Source: Bog-473 sp963750075 (lineage in GTDB: Bacteria; Actinomycetota; Acidimicrobiia; Acidimicrobiales; RAAP-2). Taken from it: a stretch of DNA of 64,000 bases. The stretch's first letter is position 1; each line of letters starts with the position of its first letter. The stretch spans positions 255,155 through 319,154 of the forward strand of contig CAVVPG010000005.1 of the NCBI GenBank assembly GCA_963750075.1. Reading direction: 5' to 3'. The translations under genes were made by a program, and so were the position numbers. The notes beneath the pieces were generated by a model. The model saw only the letters and a list, made by a program, of their open reading frames with translations, did no database searches and was not told the DNA's origin. Positions 17,177-27,037 of the stretch are shown here, in pieces.

Positions 17177-17584
17177 TCAGTCCATTGCCGCCTCACGCAC
17201 GGTGGCCACGACCTCCTCGTTCGAGGCCCCCGGTCCGAGCACGGCCGAGACTCCGTCGGCGAGCAGGAGCGGCACGTCGGCCGGTGGGACGATCCCGCCG
17301 ATGACGACGGGGGTCCCGAGGCCGGCCGCCCGCAGCGCGCCGACGACGGCGGGCGCCAGCGTCAAGTGGGCCCCGTTGTGCATGGACACGCCGACGACGT
17401 CGACGTCCTCCTGCGCCGTCATCGCAGCGATGGTCTCGGGCGACTGGCGCAGGCCGGCATAGACGACCTCGCAGCCCGCGTCGCGCAGGATCCGCGCCAC
17501 CACGCGCAGCCCGCGGTCATGACCGTCGAGCCCGACCTTGGCCACGAGCACCCGGAGCGGCCTCTCTCCTCCGGCCGTCGCCAT
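17177..17584 (-). CDS. B12-binding small subunit of acyl-CoA (methylmalonyl-CoA type) mutase
   Basis: This 135-residue stand-alone cobalamin-binding domain carries the base-off/His-on signature D20-x-H22-x-x-G25 (GLDGHDRG), followed by VSMHNGAH and VVIGGIVPPAD, which line the corrin tail pocket. The large catalytic subunit lies 2 nt upstream on the same strand, so the holoenzyme is assembled from two chains, as in isobutyryl-CoA, 2-hydroxyisobutyryl-CoA and archaeal methylmalonyl-CoA mutases. It binds adenosylcobalamin at the subunit interface. No MeaB/ArgK-type chaperone gene is in the window. Confidence 0.93.
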   Translation of the reverse strand: MATAGGERPLRVLVAKVGLDGHDRGLRVVARILRDAGCEVVYAGLRQSPETIAAMTAQEDVDVVGVSMHNGAHLTLAPAVVGALRAAGLGTPVVIGGIVPPADVPLLLADGVSAVLGPGASNEEVVATVREAAMD

Positions 17585-17586
17585 GC

Positions 17587-19224
<1,638 letters not shown>

Positions 19225-19226
19225 AT

Positions 19227-19244
19227 TACTTAGATATCAAAGTA
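19227..19244. promoter_or_regulatory. MarR-type operator between marR and the acyl-CoA mutase
   Basis: TACTTAGATATCAAAGTA is an 18-bp inverted repeat with 16 of 18 positions symmetric. It sits in the 33-bp gap between the MarR stop and the mutase start, 2 bp from the mutase ATG. The form is typical of MarR-family sites (about 18 bp, TACTTnGATNTC-like). Binding there would block mutase transcription. That the adjacent MarR binds it is an inference. Confidence 0.65.
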
Positions 19245-19257
19245 TCTGGCCACCGCC

Positions 19258-19776
19258 TCAGGCGAAGTCACCTGCGGCGCGGCGCAGGTCGGCCAACAGG
19301 TCGAACAGCCGCCGGAGCGCCGGGTCGGCGACCCCGAGGTCGGCGAACACCGACCCGTTCATCGCCTTTGTCGCCTCGACCGCCGTCCGTCGCCCCGACT
19401 CGGTCAACCAGGCCAGGGTGCCCCGGCCGTCCTCGGGGTTGGACCGCCTCGTCACCAGTCCCTGGGCCTCGAGCCGGTCGACGGCGTTGGTCACGCTCGC
19501 CGCGTTCACCTGCAGGCGCTCGCCGATCTTCCCGAGGGGCAGTGCCCCCCGCTTCGCGAACGAGAGCAGCATGAGCACCTCGTAGCGCGCGAACGTCAGG
19601 TCGAACGGCCGCAGCGTCGCGTCGGCGCGGGTGAGGAAGATCTGTTGGAGGCGCATGATGGAGGTGACCAGCGCCATGGCGGCTGCCTCGTCGGCCCAAC
19701 CATGGGCCTCCCACTGGCGTCGCGCCTCGGCGACGGGATCGAACGAGAGCCTCGGGCTGTCGACCACCTCGGCCAC
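19258..19776 (-). CDS. MarR-family transcriptional regulator
   Basis: This 172-residue winged-helix regulator has FDLTFARYEVLMLLSFAK, the recognition helix region LGKIGERLQVNAASVTNAVDRLEAQGLV, and the wing RRSNPEDGRGTLAWLTESG. The N-terminus carries QWEAHGWADEAAAMALV, found in actinobacterial MarR proteins next to acyl-CoA genes. GTG 19776 is the only plausible in-frame start, since homology begins soon after it. It lies between an enoyl-CoA hydratase and the mutase, all on the minus strand, and a palindromic operator follows its stop. It probably senses an acyl-CoA or aromatic ligand and represses the mutase unit. Confidence 0.9.
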   Translation of the reverse strand: MAEVVDSPRLSFDPVAEARRQWEAHGWADEAAAMALVTSIMRLQQIFLTRADATLRPFDLTFARYEVLMLLSFAKRGALPLGKIGERLQVNAASVTNAVDRLEAQGLVTRRSNPEDGRGTLAWLTESGRRTAVEATKAMNGSVFADLGVADPALRRLFDLLADLRRAAGDFA

Positions 19777-19811
19777 GCTAATGGCCGCCGATCGACCGGC
19801 CCGACCCGTCC

Positions 19812-20591
19812 TCAGGAAGGGAGGTCGGATGGGATCCAGCTCGGCTGCCGCTTCTCCATGAACGCCGCCATCCCCTCGCGCGGCTCGGGTGAGACCTCCA
19901 GCGCTCCGAACATCGTCTGGTAGTCGACGAGGCCGTAGCGCTCGTTGAGCATGCGCTTGACATGGGCCCGGGCCTCCGGCGCGGTCCGCAAGATCTGCCG
20001 TGTGGCCTCGAGCGCAGCCGCCCGCAGCTCGTCGTGGGGCACGACGCGAGCGATGAGCCCGATCCGCTGTGCCTCCGGCGCATCGAAGACCCGCGCCGAC
20101 AGCAGCAGGTCGCGGGCGACGGCCAGGCCGACGTGGGCGGGCAGTGCGGCGGCATACGTCGCGTCGGGAATGCCCCGCAGGAGCTCGGGCACCCGGAAGG
20201 TGGCGCGATCGCTGGCGACCGCGATGTCGGCCATCATGGCGATCAGGAGCCCGCCGGCCTGGCAGATGCCGTTGACCGCGGCGACCACCGGCGCCCGGCT
20301 CTCCCGGACGGCGGTGAACGGGAGGACGTCGTACCCGACGGCGTCCGGCACCTCGTCCCCGGGTTCGGCCCGGCCGCCGAGGTCGCCGCCCGGCGCGAAG
20401 ACGTCGCCGGTCCCCGTGATGATCAGGGCAGCGAGGTCGGGGTCGGTGTTCACGAGACGCACGGCCCGCTTGATGCCGTAGTACATGGCGGGCGTCAGCG
20501 CGTTGCGGGCGCTCGGCCGGTCGATCACGCACCACGCGATGGGCCCCTCGCGCTCGAGCCGAAGCCCGGCCGCACCCAGCTCGTTCTCCAT
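19812..20591 (-). CDS. Enoyl-CoA hydratase/isomerase family protein
   Basis: This 259-residue crotonase-fold protein has VIDRPSARNALTPAMYYG near residue 20, the first oxyanion segment DVFAPGGDLGGR near 62 and the second AAVNGICQAGGLLIAMMAD near 105. At the position of the second catalytic Glu of classical hydratases it has PELLRGIPDATYAAALP. ATG 20591 has GGAGGGAGC upstream. It lies upstream of marR and the mutase genes on the same strand with a 35-bp gap. The reaction could be hydration, isomerisation or retro-aldol; the sequence does not decide. Confidence 0.9.
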   Translation of the reverse strand: MENELGAAGLRLEREGPIAWCVIDRPSARNALTPAMYYGIKRAVRLVNTDPDLAALIITGTGDVFAPGGDLGGRAEPGDEVPDAVGYDVLPFTAVRESRAPVVAAVNGICQAGGLLIAMMADIAVASDRATFRVPELLRGIPDATYAAALPAHVGLAVARDLLLSARVFDAPEAQRIGLIARVVPHDELRAAALEATRQILRTAPEARAHVKRMLNERYGLVDYQTMFGALEVSPEPREGMAAFMEKRQPSWIPSDLPS

Positions 20592-20717
20592 CGCGTCTGC
20601 TCCCTCCGCTCGCGTACGGGTCGGGACCGGTTTCCTCACCACCGGTCCTCCCCGCCCGGGACAGACCCTACGCGTCCCCGACGGTCGGCACCGGGGTGGG
20701 ACGGCGTGGTCGCCGCG

Positions 20718-21542
20718 CTACCCGGCTCTGCGGGCCGGCGACAGGATGAAGCGTTCGACCGCGTTGGCGAATCCGTCGTCCTGATTGGACGTCGTGACCA
20801 TCCGGGCCGCCCGTTGTACCTCGCTCGACGCATTGCCCATCGCGATGCTCAGACCGGAGTGGGCGAACATCAGCACGTCGTTGGGCATGTCGCCGATCGT
20901 CGCGATCGCCGCCGATGGGATGCCGAAGCGGACCGAGAGAAACCGCGCGACCTCCCCCTTGTTGGCCCGCGGATGGGTGACGTCGAGGTAGTACGGCTGA
21001 GATTGGGCTGCCGTGACGTGGTCGCCGAACTGCTCCCGCGCCGCATCGGTGGCCCCGTCCATGGCGTCGCGGTCGTCGCTGACCCCGACGATCTTGACCA
21101 CCTGGTCGCGCAAGTTGTCGAAGGTCTGGGTCACCGTGGGCGCGAACCCGACGGTCGCGGCCTCCCGGTCGACGTGGGGGCCCCTGGGGTCGCGCACGTA
21201 CCACTCCGCACCGCGGTAGACCCAGGTCACGAGGCCGTGCGACTCCAGCAGGGACAGGATGGGCTCGACCAGGTGCTCCGGCACCAGTCTCTGCTCAATC
21301 ACCGTCATGTCGGGTTGGACCATCAGCCCGCCGTTGAAGGCCGCGATGGGGGTGGAGATCTCCAGGGGCCCGACCAGCATCGACATGCCCCGGGGCGGGC
21401 GTCCGCTGGTGACGGCGAAGAGCACGCCGTTCGCATGGAGCGCGTGCACGGCGTCGACCGCCCGCGGGGTCAGCTCCTTCTCGGGCGTGACGAGGGTGCC
21501 GTCGACGTCGGCCAGGAGGAGCCGGATCGGGTTGTCAGGCAT
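20718..21542 (-). CDS. HAD-superfamily Cof-type phosphatase
   Basis: This 274-residue protein has all four HAD motifs: DVDGTL (nucleophile Asp11), TSGRPP near residue 46, the lysine in ANKGEVARFL near 195, and IGDMPNDVLMF near 217. A C2-type cap lies between motifs II and III. Cof-type enzymes dephosphorylate sugar phosphates, FMN or nucleotide-related substrates in the cytosol. The substrate is not predictable. It precedes the esterase gene by 27 bp on the opposite end of the same strand run, with no obvious functional link. Confidence 0.9.
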   Translation of the reverse strand: MPDNPIRLLLADVDGTLVTPEKELTPRAVDAVHALHANGVLFAVTSGRPPRGMSMLVGPLEISTPIAAFNGGLMVQPDMTVIEQRLVPEHLVEPILSLLESHGLVTWVYRGAEWYVRDPRGPHVDREAATVGFAPTVTQTFDNLRDQVVKIVGVSDDRDAMDGATDAAREQFGDHVTAAQSQPYYLDVTHPRANKGEVARFLSVRFGIPSAAIATIGDMPNDVLMFAHSGLSIAMGNASSEVQRAARMVTTSNQDDGFANAVERFILSPARRAG

Positions 21543-21569
21543 GACGCGTCGCTTCCGTGTCGAGAGAGC

Positions 21570-22658
21570 TCAGGGCGACCCGGTCTCAGTCGCCAGGACG
21601 CCGCGCACGAACGAGCCGGCCCGGGTGTAGACGTCCTGGCTCTCCTTGGTCCAGGGAAGGAGGAACGGGAAGACGTGGAACATTCCCTCGACCTCCGCGG
21701 TGACGTGGGGAACTCCGGCGAGGCGAAGCTTGGTGGCCAGCTCACGGATGGCGTCGCGGAACATCTCGTCGGCGCCGTAGACGAGGAAGGTCGGCGGCCA
21801 GCCTCCGAGGTCGTCCAGCAGCACGTCCACCCTCTGGTCATCGGGGTCGACGCCATGGAGGTAGGGATTGACCGGGATGTTCCAGGGCAGCACGTCGAGC
21901 GGCGCGTTGTCGATCACCGAATCCTCGCTGAGCGTGAGGCTCACCTCGGGCGAGAACAACAGGGCTCCCGCAGGGCGCCCCAGATCCTCCCTGTCCATGC
22001 GACGGAGGACCGTTCCCAGCAGTCCCCCGCCCCCCGAGTCGCCCGCAACCACCAACTGCTCGCACGACAGCCCTTCCTTCTTGAGATGGGAGATCACCGA
22101 GATGACGTCGTCGACGGCCGCGGGGAACGGGAACTCGGGCGCCAGCCGGTAGTCGGCGGCGAACACCGCGCACTGCGAGACCCGGGCCAGGTGCGCCATG
22201 AAGACGGAGTACATGCGCGGCGACGTGCCGATGTAGCCGCCTCCGTGCAGGTAGACGATCGTCCCCAGCTGCTCGGCGCCGCCTCCGCCTCCGGACGCGG
22301 CGACCGAGCGGTGGCGGAACCAGACCCCCGGCACGTCGCCGATCCGGTCCTGTTCGCTCGTCACTCCCTGCAGGGCCACGAACGGGGGGAGGACCCGGCC
22401 GGAGATCCCGTCGAGGACGCGTTCGAGAGAGCGGAACTCGTCGATGGGCAGGGAAGAGGCGTACCCGAGCAGCGTCCGCACCAGCTCCCGGGTGGCTGAA
22501 ACGGCCATGTTCCGCGGCAGGTGGCTCGGCCCGCGCCACGGGTCTCTGAAGGGCAGCCGGCCCAGCGCGCCCAGGAAGCTCGAGGCCAGGGTGGCGACGT
22601 CGACCGCGGCGATCGGCCAGGGCGCGGTCTGCACCTCGGGACGGTCCGACATGACCAT
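21570..22658 (-). CDS. Alpha/beta hydrolase, hormone-sensitive-lipase (HSL) esterase family
   Basis: This 362-residue protein has the HSL oxyanion motif HGGGYIG near residue 146, the nucleophile elbow GDSGGGG near 212, the acid in LVYGADEMFRD near 305, and the His in EGMFHVFPF near 333. About 110 N-terminal residues precede the hydrolase core, a plausible cap. It hydrolyses short-chain or carboxylic esters. The start is either ATG 22658 or ATG 22652 (MSDRP); neither has a good ribosome site. A poly-Gly stretch (SGGGGGAE) lies before the catalytic core. Confidence 0.9.
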   Translation of the reverse strand: MVMSDRPEVQTAPWPIAAVDVATLASSFLGALGRLPFRDPWRGPSHLPRNMAVSATRELVRTLLGYASSLPIDEFRSLERVLDGISGRVLPPFVALQGVTSEQDRIGDVPGVWFRHRSVAASGGGGGAEQLGTIVYLHGGGYIGTSPRMYSVFMAHLARVSQCAVFAADYRLAPEFPFPAAVDDVISVISHLKKEGLSCEQLVVAGDSGGGGLLGTVLRRMDREDLGRPAGALLFSPEVSLTLSEDSVIDNAPLDVLPWNIPVNPYLHGVDPDDQRVDVLLDDLGGWPPTFLVYGADEMFRDAIRELATKLRLAGVPHVTAEVEGMFHVFPFLLPWTKESQDVYTRAGSFVRGVLATETGSP

Positions 22659-22852
22659 GACCAGAGAGTATCGAGGCCGCCTCCGGCTTCAGCCCTGCGG
22701 CCGGTCGTTCACCGCGAGTTCACCGCCGGGCGATCGGCCGGGGTGCCCGGTGGACGGGTGGGGGTGCCAGAGTGAATGCTTTCCCGTGACGGGATCGCCC
22801 CCTCGAACTGGCGGCCCCCGAGTTGGGGCCCACGCACGAAAAGGAGAGGCCT

Positions 22853-23239
22853 GTGGCCAGCGAAGGATTCCATGAACCGCTCGACCTCCTGGACGAGGCC
22901 ACCGTCGACCACCACCGGGCCATGACCTCGCTGTGCGAGGAGCTCGAGGCGATCGACTGGTACGACCAGCGGGTGAAGGCCACCTCGGACGAGAGCCTGG
23001 CCGCCGTGCTCGCGTACAACCGGGACGACGAGAAGGAGCACGCCGCCATGGCCCTCGAATGGCTGCGCCGGCGTGATCCCGCCCTCGACGCCAACCTGCG
23101 GAAATTCTTGTTCACGTCCGGGCCGATCACCGAGGTCGGCGACGAGGACGCCGAGGGTGCCGCGGGCGGCCCATCGGATGCGGTGTTCGACACCGCTGGC
23201 TCGCTCGGGATCGGCAGCTTGAAGGGGGCGGCGCGATGA
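22853..23239 (+). CDS. Encapsulated ferritin-like protein (EncFtn), encapsulin cargo
   Basis: This 128-residue two-helix ferritin-like protein has ferroxidase ligands near E30, E60 and H63 (EELEAIDWY and NRDDEKEHAAM), the EncFtn signature in which a dimer rebuilds a four-helix iron site. The C-terminus, residues about 117-125, reads SLGIGSLKG after a disordered acidic linker and matches the cargo-loading peptide that docks inside encapsulin shells. GTG 22853 is chosen because AAGGAG lies 6 nt upstream. The stop overlaps the shell gene start (ATGA). It oxidises Fe(II), and the mineral is stored inside the compartment. Confidence 0.95.
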   Translation: MASEGFHEPLDLLDEATVDHHRAMTSLCEELEAIDWYDQRVKATSDESLAAVLAYNRDDEKEHAAMALEWLRRRDPALDANLRKFLFTSGPITEVGDEDAEGAAGGPSDAVFDTAGSLGIGSLKGAAR

Positions 23240-24042
23240 ACCACCTCCTGCGGGACCTGGCCCCGATCTCCGACGGCGGGTGGGACGTGATCGACCAGGA
23301 GGCGACATCACGCCTCCCCACCTACCTGGCGGCGCGCAAACTGGTGGACTTCGCCGGTCCGTACGGCTGGTCGCATTCGGCGACGAACCTCGGCCGCATC
23401 TCCACCATCGCGGGGCCGTCGGAGGGCGTGGCGGCGGCGCAACGGATCGTCCTCCCCCACTTGGAGCTGCGGGCCGAATTCAAGGTGTCCCGCGTCCAGC
23501 TCGACGACGTCGAGCGGGGGGCCCGCGATCCCGACCTTCCCGAGCTGGACGAGGCCGTGCGCCAGATCGCACTCGGCGAGAACGTCACGGTCTTCCACGG
23601 CCACCAGGCGGCGGGGCTGCACGGGATCACCGAGAGCACGTCCCACGAGCCGATCGTGTTGGACGACGACGTCGAGCTGTCGCCCGACGGTGTGGCCCGC
23701 GCCGTGAACGTCCTCCGTCAGGCCGGTATCGACGGGCCCTACGGGTTGGCGATCTGCCCGGACATCTACACCAGGATCGTCGAGAGCACCGACTACGGGG
23801 GGCACCTGCTCTTCGACCATCTTCGTGAGATCCTCGGCGGCCCCCTGGTGTGGGCACCCGGCGTCGAGGGCGGTGTCGTGCTCAGCCTGCGTGGTGGGGA
23901 CTTCCAATTCGAATGCGGGCAGGACCTGTCCATCGGCTATCTCGACCACGACGCCGACGCCGTCCGCCTCTACATCGAGGAGAGCTTCAGCTTCCGCGTG
24001 CTCGAACCGGATGCCGCCGTCACGCTTCGAACCGAAGCCTGA
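23236..24042 (+). CDS. enc: Encapsulin shell protein (family 1, HK97 fold)
   Basis: This 268-residue protein has the family 1 encapsulin opening MNHLLRDLAPISDGGWDVID, then ARKLVDFAGPYGWSHSATNLGR, and the E-loop/P-domain region ELRAEFKVSRVQLDDVERG. The C-terminal GGDFQFECGQDLSIGYLDHD and ESFSFRVLEPDA close the fold. It self-assembles into an icosahedral shell that packages the EncFtn cargo encoded immediately upstream. GAAGGGGG precedes the ATG by about 8 nt. It is convergent with msrA only 12 bp away. Confidence 0.96.
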   Translation: MNHLLRDLAPISDGGWDVIDQEATSRLPTYLAARKLVDFAGPYGWSHSATNLGRISTIAGPSEGVAAAQRIVLPHLELRAEFKVSRVQLDDVERGARDPDLPELDEAVRQIALGENVTVFHGHQAAGLHGITESTSHEPIVLDDDVELSPDGVARAVNVLRQAGIDGPYGLAICPDIYTRIVESTDYGGHLLFDHLREILGGPLVWAPGVEGGVVLSLRGGDFQFECGQDLSIGYLDHDADAVRLYIEESFSFRVLEPDAAVTLRTEA

Positions 24043-24054
24043 GCGACGTTCCTC

Positions 24055-24576
24055 CTATCCGGCCACGGCCTCGTTTCGTCGCGGCAACACCCAACCCGGA
24101 CGCGGGAAGTGGCAGGTGTACCCGTTCGGGTACCGCTCCAGGTAGTCCTGATGCTCCGGCTCGGCCTCCCAGAAGGGACCGGCGGGCGCGACCTCGGTGA
24201 CGACCTTGCCGGGCCAGAGCCCCGACGCTTCGACGTCGGCGATGGTGTCCTCGGCCACCCGGCGCTGCTCGTCGTCGAGGTAGAAGATGGCGGAGCGGTA
24301 GCTCGCGCCCCGGTCGTTGCCCTGGCGGTTCAGCGTCGTCGGGTCGTGGATCTGGAAGAAGAACTCCAGCAGGTCACGGTACGAGGTCGCAGCGGGGTCG
24401 AAGGTGATCTCGATCGCCTCGGCGTGGCTGCCGTGGTTGCGGTAGGTCGCGTTCGGGACGTCGCCACCGGAGTAGCCCACCCGCGTGGACACGATCCCCG
24501 GCCGCTTGCGGATGAGGTCCTGCATGCCCCAGAAGCACCCACCGGCCAGGATCGCCTTCTCGGTCTTGCCGCTCAT
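24055..24576 (-). CDS. msrA: Peptide methionine-(S)-sulfoxide reductase
   Basis: This 173-residue protein carries the catalytic GGCFWG with the nucleophile at Cys14, then GYSGGDVPNATYRNHGSHAEAIEITFDP and the HDPTTLNRQGNDRGASYRSAIFY active-site loop. It reduces the S epimer of methionine sulfoxide in proteins. It is translationally coupled to msrB (ATGA overlap at 24573-24576), so both epimers are repaired by one operon. It sits tail-to-tail with the encapsulin genes, which supports a shared oxidative-stress role. Confidence 0.96.
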   Translation of the reverse strand: MSGKTEKAILAGGCFWGMQDLIRKRPGIVSTRVGYSGGDVPNATYRNHGSHAEAIEITFDPAATSYRDLLEFFFQIHDPTTLNRQGNDRGASYRSAIFYLDDEQRRVAEDTIADVEASGLWPGKVVTEVAPAGPFWEAEPEHQDYLERYPNGYTCHFPRPGWVLPRRNEAVAG

Positions 24577-25046
24577 GGGGCCACCTCCTTGCCCTTCGCG
24601 GGGGCGTCGAACACCTTCGTGTACTCACCGTATCCCTCGGCCTCCAGGTCGTCGTAAGGGACGAAGCGGAGCGCGGCCGAGTTGATGCAGTAGCGCAGCC
24701 CACCCTCGTCGGGGGGCCCGTCCTCGAACACGTGGCCCAGGTGGCTGTCCCCGTGGGTCGAGCGGACCTCGGTCCGCAGCATCCCGTGTGTCCGGTCCTG
24801 CGTCTCGACGACGTTGCGCGGCTCGAGGGGGACCGTGAAGCTCGGCCACCCGCATCCGCTGTCGAACTTCTTGGTGGAGGCGAACAACGGCTCGCCCGAG
24901 ACCACGTCCACGTAGATGCCGGCCTCCTTGTGGTCCCAGAACTCGTTGTCGAACGCGGGTTCGGTGGCGCTCTCCTGGGTGACGGCGTGCTGACGGGCGG
25001 TCAGCTTGGAAACGGCTGCTGGGTCCTTGCGGTAGGTCTCCGGCAC
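24573..25046 (-). CDS. msrB: Peptide methionine-(R)-sulfoxide reductase
   Basis: This 157-residue protein has FDSGCGWPSF (Cys65), HLGHVFEDGP and the catalytic Cys120 in RYCINSAAL. The two CxxC zinc pairs of many MsrB proteins are absent: the positions read YVDVVSGEPLF and STHGDSHLGH. It is therefore a zinc-free form that probably uses Cys65 as the resolving cysteine. It reduces the R epimer of methionine sulfoxide with thioredoxin. It is the first gene of the msrB-msrA pair. Confidence 0.95.
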   Translation of the reverse strand: MPETYRKDPAAVSKLTARQHAVTQESATEPAFDNEFWDHKEAGIYVDVVSGEPLFASTKKFDSGCGWPSFTVPLEPRNVVETQDRTHGMLRTEVRSTHGDSHLGHVFEDGPPDEGGLRYCINSAALRFVPYDDLEAEGYGEYTKVFDAPAKGKEVAP

Positions 25047-25149
25047 GGTGACTCCTTCGCCACGGAACGTGGCCTCGATTCTTACCGGTTCTAACGCCCG
25101 GAGGGTCTCCTTCGTTCCCGTTCTTTCCAGGCGGACCGGATCCTCCGAT

Positions 25150-26181
25150 CTACAGCGTGACCACGACCTTTCCCCGTGCTCCCCCGTCGGTCAGGTGCCC
25201 GATGGCGTCGGGGACCTCGGATAGGGGGAACGTGCGATCGATGGCCGGGGTCACGGCGCCGGACTCGAGTAGTCCCCGCAGCGCGGAGAGGTCCTCGGAA
25301 CTCTCGGAGGAGACGAGCATGCCCAGCTCCTGGCTCACGAACGGCGAGAGCGCCACCGCCCTGAGCTGGCGGTCGAATCCGCCCGTCCACTGCCCACCGG
25401 TCTCGGCACCGACGATGACGAGCCTCCCGGCCGGCACGAGGGCTCGGCGCAGATCCGCCAAACGGCTGTTGCCTCCGATGTCGACGATCACGTCGTAGCG
25501 GTGCAGTCCGTCGGCGAACTCGTGCTGCGTGTAGTCGATGACGTGATCGGCACCGAGGGTGATCACCAGGTCAGTCTTCGCCGCGCTGCAGACGCCGGTG
25601 ACCTCGGCACCCAGCGCTTTGGCGATCTGGACGGCGAACGTGCCGACACCGCCGGACGCGCCGATGACGAGCACCTTCTCCCCCGCCTTGACCTGTGCCT
25701 TGTCGCGCACTGCTTGCAGGGCGCTCACCCCGGAGACCGGGACGGCCGCCGCCTGTTCGAAGGTCAGGTTCGCCGGCTTGGGGGCGAGCCGCCGCGCGTC
25801 GGCCCGGCAGTACTCGGCGAACGAGCCCTCGCCCGTGCCGTAGACCTCGTCGCCCTGATGCAGGCCGGTCACGTTCCGTCCCACGGCGACCACGGTGCCG
25901 GCCAGGCCCCGGCCCGGGTTGGGCTGCTTCGGCCGGCGCAGCCCGAAACCCATCAGGCGCATGAGCCTGGGCAGGCCGCTCATGAGGTGCCAGGTACCCC
26001 GGTCCACGCCGGCGGCGTGCACCCGGACCAGGACCTCGCCGTCGCCCATGGCGGGCCGGGCGATCGTCCTCAGCCGGAGGACGTCTGCAGGATCGGTGCC
26101 GTAGCGATCCTGCACGATCGCCCGCATGGTGTCCGTGCCGGCGGACGTCGGCGTCGGGTCCGGCTGGGTCATGGTCTTCAT
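25150..26181 (-). CDS. Zinc-type/quinone oxidoreductase MDR-family NAD(P)-dependent dehydrogenase
   Basis: This 343-residue medium-chain dehydrogenase/reductase has a GroES-like N-terminal half (VLVRVHAAGVDRGTWHLMSG) and a Rossmann half (VLVIGASGGVGTFAVQIAKALGAEVTGV). The catalytic zinc ligands are not evident, so the quinone-oxidoreductase/NADPH-enone reductase group fits best. ATG 26181 has AGGAGAG directly upstream; ATG 26172 and the later TMRAIVQ are alternatives. It is downstream of a DUF4389 gene on the same strand and divergent from a TetR gene with tandem operators, so it is probably induced together with that gene by an electrophile or drug. Confidence 0.9.
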   Translation of the reverse strand: MKTMTQPDPTPTSAGTDTMRAIVQDRYGTDPADVLRLRTIARPAMGDGEVLVRVHAAGVDRGTWHLMSGLPRLMRLMGFGLRRPKQPNPGRGLAGTVVAVGRNVTGLHQGDEVYGTGEGSFAEYCRADARRLAPKPANLTFEQAAAVPVSGVSALQAVRDKAQVKAGEKVLVIGASGGVGTFAVQIAKALGAEVTGVCSAAKTDLVITLGADHVIDYTQHEFADGLHRYDVIVDIGGNSRLADLRRALVPAGRLVIVGAETGGQWTGGFDRQLRAVALSPFVSQELGMLVSSESSEDLSALRGLLESGAVTPAIDRTFPLSEVPDAIGHLTDGGARGKVVVTL

Positions 26182-26237
26182 CTTCTCTCCTGGGTCGCCC
26201 GGATCCTGCGCTGGTGTCGCGGACGGGTGGCGGGGGG

Positions 26238-26834
26238 TCATGCCGCGAGACGGAACGGCGGGTACTGGTCGGTCAGCAGGCCGACGTACGCCTCGACCCG
26301 GAGGGCGTAGCGAAAGGCGTCGACGAGGAAGTCCCTGATGCCCTGGGGGTACTCCCCGCTCACGAGCACCGCAATGAACCCGGCGACGATGCCGACGACG
26401 GCCGCAACGAACAAGCCCAGCAGGACGACGTACTGAGGGATGGCCAGGAACCACTTGTAGAGCGGCTTCCAGCGTTGGAGATGCTCGGGATAGACGAGCC
26501 GCAGGGAAGTGTGCGGCTCCACCCCGTCGTCATCGGACGACAGCGCGAAGTCGAAGGGGGGGTAGTCCTCGTGCATGAAGAAGGCGTAGCTCATGGCCCG
26601 CCATTCGTAGCGGTAGGTCATGACGATCACGTCGAAGAGCGGTCGCGGTATCCGCTCCGTGAACAGCACCGTGAAGAAGCTGATCAGGGTGAGCACCTGC
26701 CGGAGCGTGCGCAGGGCGTAGGCGATCATCAGGTGCGGGACCGCCAGCAGCCACTGCACGAGCGGACGCCACCGGGTGATACGGCGGTCGGCGTCGAACT
26801 CGAGCTGCAGCGGATAGGGGGCGGGCATGGACAT
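26238..26834 (-). CDS. DUF4389 membrane protein
   Basis: This 198-residue protein has two internally similar halves, each with RWxPLxxWxLAxPxxxx: RWRPLVQWLLAVPHLMIAY near residue 22 and RWKPLYKWFLAIPQYVVLL near 125. Each half ends with YPPF (EDYPPFDF and DQYPPFRL). Hydrophobic segments lie near residues 28-58 and 130-160. This is the DUF4389 pattern of membrane-associated actinobacterial proteins without known function. GAAGGAGA precedes ATG 26834. It is the first gene of the unit divergent from the TetR gene. Confidence 0.85.
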   Translation of the reverse strand: MSMPAPYPLQLEFDADRRITRWRPLVQWLLAVPHLMIAYALRTLRQVLTLISFFTVLFTERIPRPLFDVIVMTYRYEWRAMSYAFFMHEDYPPFDFALSSDDDGVEPHTSLRLVYPEHLQRWKPLYKWFLAIPQYVVLLGLFVAAVVGIVAGFIAVLVSGEYPQGIRDFLVDAFRYALRVEAYVGLLTDQYPPFRLAA

Positions 26835-26968
26835 GGTGTCTCCTTCGGTCGGGCGGCTTCGGGTGAAGCGGCGTACTCGGCGCGGGCCTAAATGCCCTGC
26901 AGCGTCCGACGCTCCCGACGAAGGCGACCGGCCCGGATCGGCCGTCGTGCTCGCTGGGGTGCCGTGGG

Positions 26969-27003
26969 CTTACGTTGTAAGTATTGTAGGCTTACACCGT
27001 AAG
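26969..27003. promoter_or_regulatory. Tandem TetR operators between DUF4389 unit and tetR
   Basis: Two copies of CTTAC-N3-GTAAG occur at 26969-26981 (CTTACGTTGTAAG) and 26991-27003 (CTTACACCGTAAG). Their centres are 22 bp apart, two helical turns, which would let two repressor dimers bind the same DNA face. They lie 34 bp before the tetR start and about 135 bp from the divergent DUF4389 start. Autoregulation and control of the divergent unit are inferred. Confidence 0.65.
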
Positions 27004-27037
27004 GTTGTCAACCCCACACAGAAGGAGGACGTGCGCG

